In this document: piece after piece, positions 18,502-28,115 of the stretch
How the letters are laid out: every line of letters starts with the position of its first letter
Position numbering within the stretch: position 1 is the first letter of the stretch
Source: Rhodococcus rhodnii NBRC 100604
GTDB lineage: Bacteria > Actinomycetota > Actinomycetes > Mycobacteriales > Mycobacteriaceae
DNA: 64,000 nucleotides
NCBI RefSeq assembly: GCF_001894925.1
Contig: NZ_BCXD01000001.1
Location: 186,001-250,000 of the forward strand
Direction: 5' to 3'
Made by a program: the position numbers and the translations under genes
The notes under the pieces: generated by a model
The model's input: only the letters and a program-made list of their open reading frames with translations
Told to the model about the DNA's origin: nothing
Database searches by the model: none

Positions 18502-20604
18502 TTACTCGCCCGTCGCCTTGGCGATGATTTCCTTCGAGACGTTCGCGGGAACCTCAGCGTAGGAATCGAACACCATGGAGAAGTTCGCTCGGCCCTGGGT
18601 CTTGGACCGCAGATCACCGATGTAACCGAACATCTCCGAGAGCGGAACCAGCGCCTTCACGACACGGGCACCACTGCGTTCCTCCATGGCCTGGATCTGG
18701 CCACGGCGGGAGTTGAGGTCGCCGATCACTTCACCCATGTAGTCCTCGGGTGTCGTGACCTCGACGGCCATGAGCGGCTCGAGAATGACCGGCCCCGCCT
18801 TGCGGGCGGCTTCCTTGAGCGCCTGCGAGCCGGCGATCTTGAAGGCCATCTCCGACGAGTCGACGTCGTGGTAGGCGCCGTCGAGGAGGGTCATCTTCAG
18901 GTTCACCAGCGGGTAGCCGGCGAGTACGCCGTACTGCATCGCGTCCTGCGCACCAGCGTCGACCGACGGGATGTACTCGCGGGGAACGCGGCCACCGGTG
19001 ACCTTGTTCTCGAACTCGTACGTCGCACCGTCTTCGCCGACGAACGGCGCCAGACCGATGATGACCTTCGCGAACTGGCCCGAGCCACCCGTCTGCTTCT
19101 TGTGGGTGAACTCGTGCTTCTCGACGGCCTTCGTGATGGTCTCGCGGTACGCGACCTGCGGCTTGCCGACGTTGGCCTCGACCTTGAACTCGCGCTTCAT
19201 GCGGTCGACGAGGATGTCGAGGTGGAGCTCGCCCATACCGCCGATGACGGTCTGGCCGGTCTCGTCGTCGAGTTCGACCGAGAAGGTCGGGTCCTCTTCG
19301 GCGAGCTTCTGGATCGCGACGCCCAGCTTCTCCTGGTCGGACTTGGTCTTGGGCTCGATCGAGACCTGGATGACCGGGTCCGGGAAGGACATCGACTCGA
19401 GGACGATCGGGTTCGCCTGATCGCACAGGGTGTCGCCGGTCGTGGTGTCCTTCAGGCCGATCATCGCGTAGATGTGGCCCGCGACGGCCTCGTCGACCGG
19501 GTTCTCCTTGTTGGCGTGCATCTGGAAGAGCTTGCCGATGCGCTCCTTCTTGCCCTTGGTCGCGTTGAGGACCTGGGCACCCGGCTCGATACGACCCGAG
19601 TAGACACGCACGAACGTGAGCTTGCCGAAGAACGGATGCGCCGCGATCTTGAAGGCGAGAGCCGAGAACGGCTCGTCCTTCGCGGGCTTGCGCCGCATCT
19701 CTTCTTCTTCGTTGCCCAGCGCGTGGCCGTGGACCTCGCCGATGTCGAGCGGGTTCGGCAGGTAGTCGATGACCGCGTCGAGCATGGGCTGCACGCCCTT
19801 GTTCTTGAACGCGGAACCACACAGCACCGGGTACAGCTCGGAAGCGACCGTCAGCTTGCGGATGGCGCCCTTGATCTCCGCGACGGTGAGTTCCTCACCC
19901 GCGAAGTACTTCTCCATGAGCGCTTCGTCGGACTCGGCGACCGTCTCGAGCAGCTGCTCGCGGTACTCGGCGGCCTTGTCGGCGAGGTCGGCCGGGATCT
20001 CCTCGATCGTCGGAGCGGCGCCGATCTCGACGGTGCCGCGCCACGTGATCGCCTTCATCTCGACGAGGTCGACGACGCCGTCGAACTCGTCCTCGGCGCC
20101 GATCGGCAGCTGCAGGACGAGCGGCTTCGCGCCGAGGCGCTCGACGATCGTGCGGACGGTGAAGTAGAAGTCCGCGCCCATCTTGTCCATCTTGTTGACG
20201 AAACAGATGCGCGGAACGTCGTACTTGGCGGCCTGCCGCCACACCTGCTCCGACTGCGGCTCGACGCCCTCTTTGCCGTCGAAGACGGCGACGGCGCCGT
20301 CGAGCACACGGAGCGAACGCTCCACCTCGACCGTGAAGTCGACGTGGCCGGGGGTGTCGATGATGTTGATCTGGTTGTTGTTCCAGAAGCAGGTCACCGC
20401 GGCGGAGGTGATGGTGATGCCGCGTTCCTTCTCCTGCTCCATCCAGTCCGTCGTCGACGCACCGTCGTGAGTCTCACCGATCTTGTAGTTGACACCGGTG
20501 TAGTACAGGATGCGCTCGGTGGTCGTGGTCTTGCCGGCATCGATGTGCGCCATGATGCCGATGTTTCGGACCTTGTTCAGGTCGGTCAGCACTTCCTGTG
20601 CCAC
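18502..20604 (-). CDS. fusA: Elongation factor G
   Basis: Ribosomal translocase GTPase, 700 aa. P-loop AHIDAGKTT (residues 19-27) and DTPGH are present, with all five domains by length. The GTG start at 20604 is preceded by GGGGAAG. A 167-base leader containing a 12-bp hairpin separates it from rpsG. Confidence 0.98.
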   Translation of the reverse strand: MAQEVLTDLNKVRNIGIMAHIDAGKTTTTERILYYTGVNYKIGETHDGASTTDWMEQEKERGITITSAAVTCFWNNNQINIIDTPGHVDFTVEVERSLRVLDGAVAVFDGKEGVEPQSEQVWRQAAKYDVPRICFVNKMDKMGADFYFTVRTIVERLGAKPLVLQLPIGAEDEFDGVVDLVEMKAITWRGTVEIGAAPTIEEIPADLADKAAEYREQLLETVAESDEALMEKYFAGEELTVAEIKGAIRKLTVASELYPVLCGSAFKNKGVQPMLDAVIDYLPNPLDIGEVHGHALGNEEEEMRRKPAKDEPFSALAFKIAAHPFFGKLTFVRVYSGRIEPGAQVLNATKGKKERIGKLFQMHANKENPVDEAVAGHIYAMIGLKDTTTGDTLCDQANPIVLESMSFPDPVIQVSIEPKTKSDQEKLGVAIQKLAEEDPTFSVELDDETGQTVIGGMGELHLDILVDRMKREFKVEANVGKPQVAYRETITKAVEKHEFTHKKQTGGSGQFAKVIIGLAPFVGEDGATYEFENKVTGGRVPREYIPSVDAGAQDAMQYGVLAGYPLVNLKMTLLDGAYHDVDSSEMAFKIAGSQALKEAARKAGPVILEPLMAVEVTTPEDYMGEVIGDLNSRRGQIQAMEERSGARVVKALVPLSEMFGYIGDLRSKTQGRANFSMVFDSYAEVPANVSKEIIAKATGE

Positions 20605-20727
20605 GGAATTCTTCCCCGCTCGTTGCTCGTGTTCGGGTGGCGGCCCGGGCCGGGGTGTCCGGTGGACCAGTTCTGTCTTCTAGCGATGCCGGGTGGCCGT
20701 GAGGCCGGCCCGACCTGCGACACGCGC

Positions 20728-20762
20728 GGGGGCGATCGGTGCTGTTGCCGCCGATCGCCCCC
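20728..20762 (-). terminator. Hairpin between rpsG and fusA
   Basis: 12-base arms at 20728-20739 and 20751-20762 pair perfectly around an 11-base loop. It begins 10 bases after the rpsG stop on the transcribed strand. It may be a partial terminator, an RNase processing site or a 3' end protector that sets the ratio of ribosomal protein to EF-G/EF-Tu mRNA. There is no U-run. Confidence 0.55.
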
Positions 20763-20771
20763 GGCGCGGTG

Positions 20772-21242
20772 TCACCAGCGGTAGTGGGCGAACGCCTTGT
20801 TGGCTTCGGCCATCTTGTGGGTGTCCTCGCGGCGCTTGACCGCGGCACCCAGGCCGTTGCTGGCGTCGAGGATCTCGTTGGCGAGACGCTCGACCATCGT
20901 CTTCTCACGGCGCTGCCGCGAGAAGGTGACCAGCCAACGCAGCGCGAGCGTGTTGGCGCGAGCCGGCTTGACCTCGATGGGCACCTGGTAGGTGGCACCG
21001 CCGACGCGGCGGCTCTTGACCTCGAGCGACGGCTTGACGTTGTCGAGCGCGCGCTTGAGCGTCACGACCGGATCGGTGCCGGTCTTCTCGCGGGCCTCTT
21101 CGAGGGCGCGGTAGACGATGCGCTCCGCCGTCGACTTCTTGCCGTCGAGGAGGATCTTGTTGACGAGCTGCGTGACCAGCGGGGACCCGTAGACGGGATC
21201 GTTGATCAGCGGGCGCTTGGGAGCGGGACCCTTACGAGGCAT
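20772..21242 (-). CDS. rpsG: 30S ribosomal protein S7
   Basis: 156 aa, full length, starting [20 protein letters not shown]. It binds the 3' domain of 16S rRNA. The ATG overlaps the rpsL stop (TGATG), giving translational coupling. In many bacteria S7 represses its own operon mRNA; no binding structure was identified here. Confidence 0.98.
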   Translation of the reverse strand: MPRKGPAPKRPLINDPVYGSPLVTQLVNKILLDGKKSTAERIVYRALEEAREKTGTDPVVTLKRALDNVKPSLEVKSRRVGGATYQVPIEVKPARANTLALRWLVTFSRQRREKTMVERLANEILDASNGLGAAVKRREDTHKMAEANKAFAHYRW

Positions 21243-21616
21243 CAGCTCTTCTCCTTCTTCGCGCCGTAGCGGCTACGGGCCTGCTTGCGGTTCTTGACAC
21301 CCTGGGTGTCGAGCGAGCCGCGGATGATCTTGTACCGCACACCCGGGAGGTCCTTCACACGACCGCCGCGGACGAGCACCATCGAGTGCTCCTGCAGGTT
21401 GTGGCCCTCACCGGGGATGTAGGCGGTGACCTCGATCGCGCTGGTCAGGCGCACACGCGCGACCTTACGAAGCGCCGAGTTCGGCTTCTTCGGGGTGGTG
21501 GTGTACACGCGCGTGCACACGCCACGGCGCTGCGGGCTGCCCTTGAGGGCCGCGGTCTTGACCTTGGCGGCCTTGTCGCGGCGGCCCTTGCGGACCAGTT
21601 GGTTGATGGTTGGCAT
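21242..21616 (-). CDS. rpsL: 30S ribosomal protein S12
   Basis: 124 aa from ATG at 21616 ([15 protein letters not shown]). Decoding-centre protein. Lys43 in [11 protein letters not shown] and Lys88 in GRVKDLPG are both lysine, so no common streptomycin-resistance substitution is present at these two sites. The open frame extends 92 codons upstream to 21892 but only this start gives S12. First gene of the str operon. Confidence 0.98.
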   Translation of the reverse strand: MPTINQLVRKGRRDKAAKVKTAALKGSPQRRGVCTRVYTTTPKKPNSALRKVARVRLTSAIEVTAYIPGEGHNLQEHSMVLVRGGRVKDLPGVRYKIIRGSLDTQGVKNRKQARSRYGAKKEKS

Positions 21617-22016
21617 ATACCGGCTTTCTCGTTCGGGGAGCTTCACTGCGTCGCCCCATGGGGCGGCACTTCGTCTCGGCTGTTGTGAAGTTAGGGATCC
21701 AGCAGTTGAGGCAAGGGAGCTACTGCCTCGAACCCGGTTCGGAGCACGTCGCGGGGTCGCTCGCCAGGGCGAACATCCTCGATCGTGCACCCGAGGTCGG
21801 GTGTGTCGCATACCCCCACACAGGCAGCCGGACGGCTCGCCGACACGGACGAATCCGCTCGAACGCGCGCACGGCACTACCTCGCTAGGCACACAGTTCG
21901 GTCTCGGCCATGGTCGCTCGAGTGAGCGCGAGGCCGGACACGACCCTCAACGATACCTGTCGCCGCGCCGCCCGGTCAAAATGCCCCGGTGCTGGGTAGA
22001 CCCGGTACGGCCACCT
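21617..22016. other. str operon leader/promoter region, no gene seen
   Basis: 400 bases without a supportable gene, between rpsL and the DUF3558 lipoprotein gene that ends at 22017. The rpsL promoter must lie here on the minus strand. TTGCCT followed 15 bases later by TAACTT (around 21690-21716) is the best visible candidate, but the spacing is short. A 12-base palindrome (GCCCCATGGGGC) lies at 21653-21664. Confidence 0.45.
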
Positions 22017-22571
22017 CTAGTTGGCGACGTCGACGGTGAGCTCGGCGAGCCGCGTGGCGGCGGCGCACGGATCCCCGCCGCCGGACGGGTACTGCACCCA
22101 CCATCCCACGACGCCCGCACTCGGCGCACCGAGCGTCGTGCCGCACGAGCCGGGATCACCGGGCCTGGTGACGACGATCGCGCGGCGTCCCTCGATCGTG
22201 GTCTGCTCGACTGCATAACCCAGGCGCCGCGCGGTCTGTTCCTCCGTGTCGAGCGAGCCGGTCTCGAACCAGTCGAACGTGATCTTGACGAGCCCGCCGG
22301 CCCCGACCGCGCTCCACCGGCAGATGGCGCCGAAGAAGTCGCGCACGATGGCGTCGGCGCCGACCGTCGCGGCGATGTCGGGATCGGCCACCACGTCGCA
22401 CTCGCGCAGCAGATCGGTGAAGCCGGAGAGGTCGGCGCCGCCGCCCTCGGCCACCGGGGTGCCGGGGACCGTCGTCCCGCACCCGGACGCGACGACGCCC
22501 ACGGCCGCGGCGACGGCCGCCCAGCGGCGGGTCACCCCGCTGCGCCCGATCACCGCTCCGCGCCCGGTCAT
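22017..22571 (-). CDS. DUF3558 lipoprotein
   Basis: 184 aa from ATG at 22571, which overlaps the previous stop by 4 bases (ATGA). The N-terminus MTGRGAVIGRSG runs into an Ala/Val-rich core and the lipobox VVASGC, so it is an exported lipoprotein. The family motif ICRWSAVG (Cys-x-Trp) is present, plus further cysteines at GSCGTT and GDPCAAA. Function unknown. Third DUF3558 protein of the window and coupled to the fourth. Confidence 0.78.
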   Translation of the reverse strand: MTGRGAVIGRSGVTRRWAAVAAAVGVVASGCGTTVPGTPVAEGGGADLSGFTDLLRECDVVADPDIAATVGADAIVRDFFGAICRWSAVGAGGLVKITFDWFETGSLDTEEQTARRLGYAVEQTTIEGRRAIVVTRPGDPGSCGTTLGAPSAGVVGWWVQYPSGGGDPCAAATRLAELTVDVAN

Positions 22572-23092
22572 CGCTCCGCCCGCGAGATCGAGGTCTCGGC
22601 CAGCTCGCGTGCGACGTCGCACGGATCGGCGGTGGGCGCGGATTCGCCGTACATGATCGACCAGTGCACGAAGTCGCCGCCGAACGCGACGCCCAGTTCG
22701 CACAGGTAGTTGCCGGCGGACGCGACGAAGCCGGGCTGCCCCGCGATCTCGATGTCCGACGCCGCGCGCCCGATCAGCTCGGAGCCGGCGCGCTCGCGTC
22801 CGATGGGGCTGCCGCGGTACCACGAGAACGTCACGCTCGGGCCGCTCGTCCCCGCGACCTCCCACTCGCAGCCGACCGAGTTGCGCGTCACCGTCGTGAA
22901 GCCCGGGACCGCGAACGCACGCGCGACCTCGTCGTCGGTCACCGCGCCGCACTCGTCGAAGAAGGGGCCGGGTTCGGCCTCACCGGACGCCGCCGCCTGC
23001 GGTGGGGCCGGTGGCGCGTCGTCGCCGCCGCACGCCGTGAGCCCGGCAGCGGCGATCACCACGATCGGTGTCGTCCACGCCCTGCTGCGCAC
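22568..23092 (-). CDS. DUF3558 lipoprotein
   Basis: 174 aa. The signal peptide MRSRAWTTPIVVIAAAG ends in lipobox GLTACGG (lipidated Cys21). The DUF3558 features FFDECGAVTDDEV and VGCEWEV follow, with a C-terminal DPCDVARELAE pattern. It lies only 10 bases after the TetR stop on the same strand, so it is probably read from the TetR transcript. Function unknown. Confidence 0.8.
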   Translation of the reverse strand: MRSRAWTTPIVVIAAAGLTACGGDDAPPAPPQAAASGEAEPGPFFDECGAVTDDEVARAFAVPGFTTVTRNSVGCEWEVAGTSGPSVTFSWYRGSPIGRERAGSELIGRAASDIEIAGQPGFVASAGNYLCELGVAFGGDFVHWSIMYGESAPTADPCDVARELAETSISRAER

Positions 23093-23102
23093 GCGCGAGA
23101 CT

Positions 23103-23756
23103 CTACTGCGCGCTGTCGTCTCCCGTGTGGTTCGGCGCGCCCGCGGCCGAGGTGCGGACGAGCACTGCGTCGAGATGAGCCGCCCACGCCCGCGCGATCT
23201 CGTTGCGGCGTCGCGAGTCGTCGGTCATCACGTCGGCGAGGCCGAGTCCGCGCGCGAGGTCGAGGGTCGCCTGGACGAGACGGTGCGTCGCGGTGTCGGA
23301 GTCGTCGGCGCGGAGCTGCTCGACGGCGGCGGCGTGGGTGAGCCGGCCGAACCGCTCCTCGACGGGCAGGATCCGGGCACGCAGCTCGGCGTCCGACGCC
23401 GCGGCCGTCCACACCTGGAGTGCGGCCTTGAACAGCGGGCCCGCGCACCGATCGAACAGCCGCTGGACGACGGCGTACGTGCGGTCCTCGCCCGGCGGCA
23501 GGTCGGCGCCGTCGCGGCGGGCCTCCTCGATGCGGGCGTCGAACATGTGGTCCAGCGCCGCGAAGATGAGGTCCTCGCGCGTCGGGAAGTGATGCTGGGT
23601 CGCGCCGCGTGAGACTCCCGCGCGGGCCGCGACGACGCCGACCGTCGTCGCGGCCCAGCCGAGTTCGGCGAGGGCGTCGATCGTCGCTTCGAGCAGGGCC
23701 TGACGCGTCGCTCGACTGCGATCCTGTTTCGGTTCGCGAGTGCTCGTGTGCGCCAT
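23103..23756 (-). CDS. TetR-family regulator, candidate repressor of the two acyl-CoA operons
   Basis: 217 aa from ATG at 23756. An N-terminal HTH (residues about 15-60) has the TetR signature: ALLEATIDALAELGWAATT, then [19 protein letters not shown]. The ligand domain follows (VVQRLFDRCAGPLFKAALQVW). It is downstream of the enoyl-CoA hydratase on the same strand (50-base gap). A palindrome shared by this operon's promoter and the AtuA/carboxylase operon's promoter is its likely operator; that link is inference. An acyl-CoA or terpenoid thioester would be the expected ligand. Confidence 0.85.
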   Translation of the reverse strand: MAHTSTREPKQDRSRATRQALLEATIDALAELGWAATTVGVVAARAGVSRGATQHHFPTREDLIFAALDHMFDARIEEARRDGADLPPGEDRTYAVVQRLFDRCAGPLFKAALQVWTAAASDAELRARILPVEERFGRLTHAAAVEQLRADDSDTATHRLVQATLDLARGLGLADVMTDDSRRRNEIARAWAAHLDAVLVRTSAAGAPNHTGDDSAQ

Positions 23757-23806
23757 GGACTCTCCTCGGTGACGGTCGCGCCCGTGCGGGCGCGGGCTGC
23801 GCTCGA

Positions 23807-24580
23807 TCAGCGCGCCGCGTCCGCCCAACGCGGTGCACGCTTCTGCAGAAACGCCATCATCCCCTCTCGTGCCTCGTCGGACTCGAACAACCTCGCCGAT
23901 CGTGCCGCGAGGTCGTCGGAGTGGGCGTCGAATCCGGCGAGGATCTCGCGCGTGACGAGGCGCTTGGATTCCTCGAGGCCCTGCGGCGACGCGGTGCGGA
24001 GGTCGGCCGCGACCGCCGCGACCGCCGCGGCGGGGTCGTCGGCGGCGAGCGTCACGAGGCCGATCCGCTGTGCCTCCGCGGCGTCGAACCGCTCCCCCGT
24101 GAGGAAGTACCGTGCCGCGGCGCGCGGGGTGATCCGGGGCAGCACCGTGAGCGAGATGATCGACGCCGCGAGTCCGAGCCGCGCCTCGGTGAGCGCGAAA
24201 CTGCTCGACGGGCCCGCGATCGCGATGTCGCACGCCGCTACGAGGCCCATCCCGCCGGCCCGGACGTGGCCGTCGACGTGCGCGATCACCGGCTTGGGCA
24301 GTGCGACGATCGCGCGCAGCAGCCGCGCCATCTGCAGCGAGCGTTCGGTGACGTCCGCCGACGCCCGCGAGAGGTCGGCCCCCGCACAGAAGGTGCCGCC
24401 CGTGTGGGTCAGCACGACGGCGCGCACGTCGGGGTCCGCCGCGGCGTCGGCGAGGCTCTGCTCGATCCCCGTCACGAGCGGATCGGAGAGGGCGTTGCGG
24501 TTGTGCGGCGAGTCGAGCGTGACGGTCGCGATCGCGTTCGCGACGTCGTAGTGCACCCGGACGTCCGGCGCTGTGGTCAT
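23807..24580 (-). CDS. Enoyl-CoA hydratase/isomerase (crotonase family)
   Basis: 257 aa. The oxyanion-hole segment THTGGTFCAGADLS and the second block GGMGLVAACDIAIAG are present, then FALTEARLGLAAS with a glutamate at the position of catalytic Glu164. The first catalytic Glu of true hydratases (in GGGCEL) is replaced (AGGMGL), which is seen in several specialised crotonases. ATG 24580 has GGGAGA upstream; an ATG at 24607 overlapping the previous stop lacks one. Operonic position after an acyl-CoA dehydrogenase suggests hydration of its product. An AtuE/LiuC-like role is possible. Confidence 0.82.
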   Translation of the reverse strand: MTTAPDVRVHYDVANAIATVTLDSPHNRNALSDPLVTGIEQSLADAAADPDVRAVVLTHTGGTFCAGADLSRASADVTERSLQMARLLRAIVALPKPVIAHVDGHVRAGGMGLVAACDIAIAGPSSSFALTEARLGLAASIISLTVLPRITPRAAARYFLTGERFDAAEAQRIGLVTLAADDPAAAVAAVAADLRTASPQGLEESKRLVTREILAGFDAHSDDLAARSARLFESDEAREGMMAFLQKRAPRWADAAR

Positions 24581-24606
24581 GTGCTCTCCCGTCTCGGTGG
24601 GCGGCA

Positions 24607-25806
24607 TCAGTACGAGCGCGGCAGCCCGAGGGAGTGCTGCGCGACGTAGTTGAGGATCATCTCGCGGCTGACCGGTGCGACGCGGGCGATCCGGGCCGCG
24701 GCGAGCATCGCCGCGAGGCCGTATTCCTGGGTGAGCCCGGCGCCGCCGTGCGTCTGGATCGCCTGGTCGAGCGCCTTGATGCTGGCCTCGGCGGCGGCGT
24801 ACTTCGCCATGTTCGCGGCCTCGGCCGCACCGAAGTCGTCGCCCTCGTCGTAGAGCACCGCAGCCTTGCGCATCATGAGCTCGGCGAGATCGAGCTCGAT
24901 CTTCACCTGGGCCAGCGGGTGCGCGATGCCCTGGTGAGCGCCGATCGGCTCCTTCCACACCGTGCGCTCGTTCGCGAACCGCACCGCGGCGTCGAGCGCG
25001 TAGCGCCCCTGCCCCACGGCCATCGCCGCGCCGAGGATCCGCTCGGGGTTGAGGCCCGCGAAGAGCTGCATGAGGGCGGCGGCCGCTTCGCCGACGAGCG
25101 CGGTCGACGGGAGCCGGACGTCGTCGAGGAACAGCGTGAACTGATGATCGGGTTCGAGGATGTCCATGTGCATCCGCGTGCGCTCGAAGCCCGGGGTGTC
25201 GGTGGGGACGATGAACAGGGCGGGCCGGAGCTTCCCGGTGCGCGAGTCCTCGGTGCGGGCGACGACGAGGACGGCGTCGGCCTGATCGACGCCCGAGATG
25301 TAGACCTTGTTGCCGCGCACGATCCAGTCGTCGCCGTCGCGACGGGCCGTCGTGGTGATCTGGTGCGAGTTGGAGCCGGCGTCGGGCTCGGTGATGCCGA
25401 ACGCCATGATCGACGTCCCGGCGGCGAGGCCGGGGAGCCACGTCCGCTTCTGGTCGTCGGTGCCGTACTTCGCGATGATCGTGCCGCAGATCGCGGGTGA
25501 GACGACGACGAGCAGCAGGCCCGCGCCGTGGGCCGCGAGCTCTTCCTGCACGAGGGCGAGTTCGTAGATGCCGGCTCCGCCGCCGCCGTACTCCTCGGGG
25601 AGGTTGACGCCGAGGAAGCCCAGTTCCGCAGCGTCCTTCCACAGTTCGGTGAGGGGTTCGCCGACGCGCGCCTTGGGCAGCACGTACTCGCGGTAGCCGT
25701 AGCGGGCGCCGAGCGCGGAGACGGCGCTGCGGAGTTCGCGGCGTTCCTCGGTCTCGATGAAGCTCGTGCGGTCGCTGCGGGTGATGTCGGGGCTGGTGAC
25801 GCTCAT
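24607..25806 (-). CDS. Acyl-CoA dehydrogenase
   Basis: FAD enzyme that introduces a 2,3-double bond into an acyl-CoA. 399 aa from ATG at 25806, preceded by GAAGGTGG. N-terminal helical domain, then FGITEPDAGSNSHQ (FAD/substrate signature), the middle beta domain, and a C-terminal THGGAGLTQEYGLAAM segment carrying the likely catalytic-base glutamate. First gene of the operon with enoyl-CoA hydratase and TetR. A palindromic operator candidate lies 86 bases upstream. Confidence 0.9.
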   Translation of the reverse strand: MSVTSPDITRSDRTSFIETEERRELRSAVSALGARYGYREYVLPKARVGEPLTELWKDAAELGFLGVNLPEEYGGGGAGIYELALVQEELAAHGAGLLLVVVSPAICGTIIAKYGTDDQKRTWLPGLAAGTSIMAFGITEPDAGSNSHQITTTARRDGDDWIVRGNKVYISGVDQADAVLVVARTEDSRTGKLRPALFIVPTDTPGFERTRMHMDILEPDHQFTLFLDDVRLPSTALVGEAAAALMQLFAGLNPERILGAAMAVGQGRYALDAAVRFANERTVWKEPIGAHQGIAHPLAQVKIELDLAELMMRKAAVLYDEGDDFGAAEAANMAKYAAAEASIKALDQAIQTHGGAGLTQEYGLAAMLAAARIARVAPVSREMILNYVAQHSLGLPRSY

Positions 25807-25891
25807 GGACACGGACCACCTTCGGGTTCTCGTCGCGCGTGTTACTGCGATCACATTCCGATGGCAGCGTCACACTCTGCGCGAAAAAAAT

Positions 25892-25907
25892 CAAGCATCA
25901 CTGCTTG
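25892..25907. promoter_or_regulatory. Candidate TetR operator, site 1
   Basis: CAAGCA-TCAC-TGCTTG, a 6-base inverted repeat with a 4-base spacer. It is flanked on the left by a seven-A tract and lies 86 bases upstream of the acyl-CoA dehydrogenase start. It differs by one spacer base from the site at 40431-40446 in front of the AtuA/carboxylase operon. Confidence 0.7.
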
Positions 25908-25994
25908 GTTTCGCTTCGCGCCCTCGACTCCCCACTTACGACGACGCTCATCCTGTTTGCGGACTCCATACCGTTCGACCGATTTGTGACCTAA

Positions 25995-28092
25995 GTGTTA
26001 TCTGGTACGGGTGAGGTTGATGAGGTCGTGCCATACGTTCCTCGCAAGCGACGGCCGCCGCTGACCCCATCGCTACGAACGAAGCAGGTGTCAGATGGCC
26101 ACATCCCCACCGCGGGTATCGCCACGTCGACACCGACACAGACATCGGCGGCACCGAGCGAGTCGTCGGCGGTCGCCCCGCAGCCGTACGCCACGACGAC
26201 CCCGACCGCCGAACAGGCTGAGCAGATACCGCCGGCCACCTCGTCGGCCGCCCCGCAAGCAACTCCCCCGGACTCCATGCCGGGGGCGACCGAATCGCCG
26301 GAAGCCCTCGCGACCGGACAGAAGATCCCGTTCACCGGCCTGCCCACCGAGAACCCGAACGACCGCGTCATCCCCGGCAAGATGCGCTCGGACCGCGAAG
26401 AGATTCCCGACGGCTTCACCAAAGACGACGCCGACCGCGCCGAGATCGCCGAAGCCAACGACGCGAAACAGCGCATGGCTCGCCGCGGCACCGCCGCCGC
26501 CGACCCCGCGGACTGCCGCCGCTACTGGCCCGCCGAGCAATACCTGGTCTGCGGACAGATCCAGCATCAAGTACGACTCCCTCGGCGGCGCCCTCAGCTT
26601 CCTCGGCTTCCCCACCTCCAACGAACTCGTCAACCCCGACATCCACGGCCGCCGGCAGACATTCGTCAACGGACCCATCTACTGGTCCGCAGCCTCCGGC
26701 GCACACCCCGTCCTCAACCACTTCTTCGCCGCATGGGCACGCAACGGCTGGGAAAGCGGCGTCCTCAAGTACCCCACCACCGACGAAATCGTCAACCCCG
26801 ACGGCATCGGCCGCCGCCAGGAGTTCCAAGGCGGCACCATCTACTGGCGCCTCAACGAGGCCTACTTCGTCGGCGGAGCCATCCGCGACAAATGGAACAC
26901 CACCGGCGCCGAACGAGGCGGAAGCCTCCTCGGCTACCCCACTTCCGACGAAATCCGCCTCCCCGACGGCCAAGGCCGCATGAACAGATTCGAACGCGGC
27001 GTCATCTACTGGCACCCGGCGACCGGGGCTCGACCCATCGTGGGGGCTGTGCTCGATCAGTGGTCCGCAGCTGGGTACGAGCGTAGTTCGTTCGGCTACC
27101 CTAACGGTGATCCGATCAATGATGGCCGAGATCTCCGACAACAGTTCCAGAACGGCGTTATTCACACACCAGGAACTGCGATCCCGCTCGGAGGCGGGCT
27201 TTCTCTGACCTATGGAGTATCCGCACCTGGCACCCTGCAATCTGCAACTCTGCCAAACGGCATCTCCTATAGCGGTCCGGGTTTTCGCGTTGCCTTGCGA
27301 ATCACACCCAGCAGATCCCTGGCCAATGTCGAGCTCTCGATTCTTGATGCTCAGGCGCCTCCGCAGCTCAAGCTCGTCTTCGGACTCCCTGCTGGCCTGA
27401 GCTTGCGGACCTCGGGACGGAGCATAGAGATCGTAGATTCAGCAGGCCGTGTCGTCGCCGACATCGGTGGCCCGATCGCAGCGGACGCTGCAAAAACCGG
27501 GCTCAGCTTGCAGACTTCCGTTGAGGGTAATCAACTAGTTTACCAGGTCGGGGTAGCTCAGTCTCGACCTTTGCCTGTAACAGTGCTCCACAACGTTGCC
27601 AGCGAGACCACCGAGGACTATAACCCGTATTACCGAATCGGCGGTTACACCAGCCTAGTTTGTGGAAACAATCCATACGATTGCGGCCGCTCTGTTCGCG
27701 CGCATTTCGACTCGCAAGAACAATCCGAGCGCCACTTTCCCCACCACCTTGGTAGCAGCGGCCCACTGTATCAAGATGACCAACTCGACGCGGATCGACA
27801 CTGCCTCTGGCAGGCCATGACCACTGAAGCCTCAAATGCGGAGTTCGCTTCACTTCTTGGCGATGCACACGAGCGCGACAAGTACACTACCGACGACGCT
27901 GCGATCATGGATCAGTACAACAATATAACTGGACGCGCAGTTGGATTACGAAACGAAGGAAATGTATCAGGAATAATTTCCACGTGTAATTCGTACGCCG
28001 ACTACGCACGGATCATCAATCCCGAAGATATCGGTTCCGTCGACCAGTCCAACCCGAACGCGAACGACCTCATCGCCCTGTTTGCCCCATAG
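25995..28092 (+). CDS. LGFP-repeat envelope protein with DUF6973-like C-terminal domain, frameshifted
   Basis: The first part (25995 to about 26565) carries a Ser/Thr/Pro-rich segment and the LGFP-protein leader VIPGKMRSDREEIPDGF, then YWPAEQYLVCG. Reading then shifts frame: dropping C26565 restores CGQIQIKYDSLGG and opens four LGFP repeats (about 26565-27170; LGFPTSNELVNP, YPTTDEIVNP, GYPTSDEIRLP, FGYPNGDPI). LGFP repeats bind the mycolyl-arabinogalactan wall. The rest (27180-28092) is markedly more A+T rich. It ends in a domain with DRHCLWQAM, GDAHERD and MDQYNNITGRAVG, which resembles DUF6973 from memory. No signal peptide is visible at the N-terminus, unlike homologues. It may be an inactive gene, a sequencing error, or an effector with an exchanged C-terminus. 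Confidence 0.68.
26565..26565 (+). other. Probable single-base insertion (frameshift) in the LGFP gene
   Basis: The upstream frame reads CGQIQHQVRL here, while the downstream frame reads IKYDSLGG. Omitting the C at 26565 joins them as CGQIQIKYDSLGG, aligned with the family pattern CGxIxxKYxSLGG. Confidence 0.7.
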
Positions 28093-28115
28093 CGGGCGGA
28101 AAGAGAGGAATCTCA

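Noticed and set aside
18406-20784. Long plus-strand frame opposite fusA
   Set aside because: Shadow of EF-G; Asp/Leu/Arg-rich, no homology pattern.
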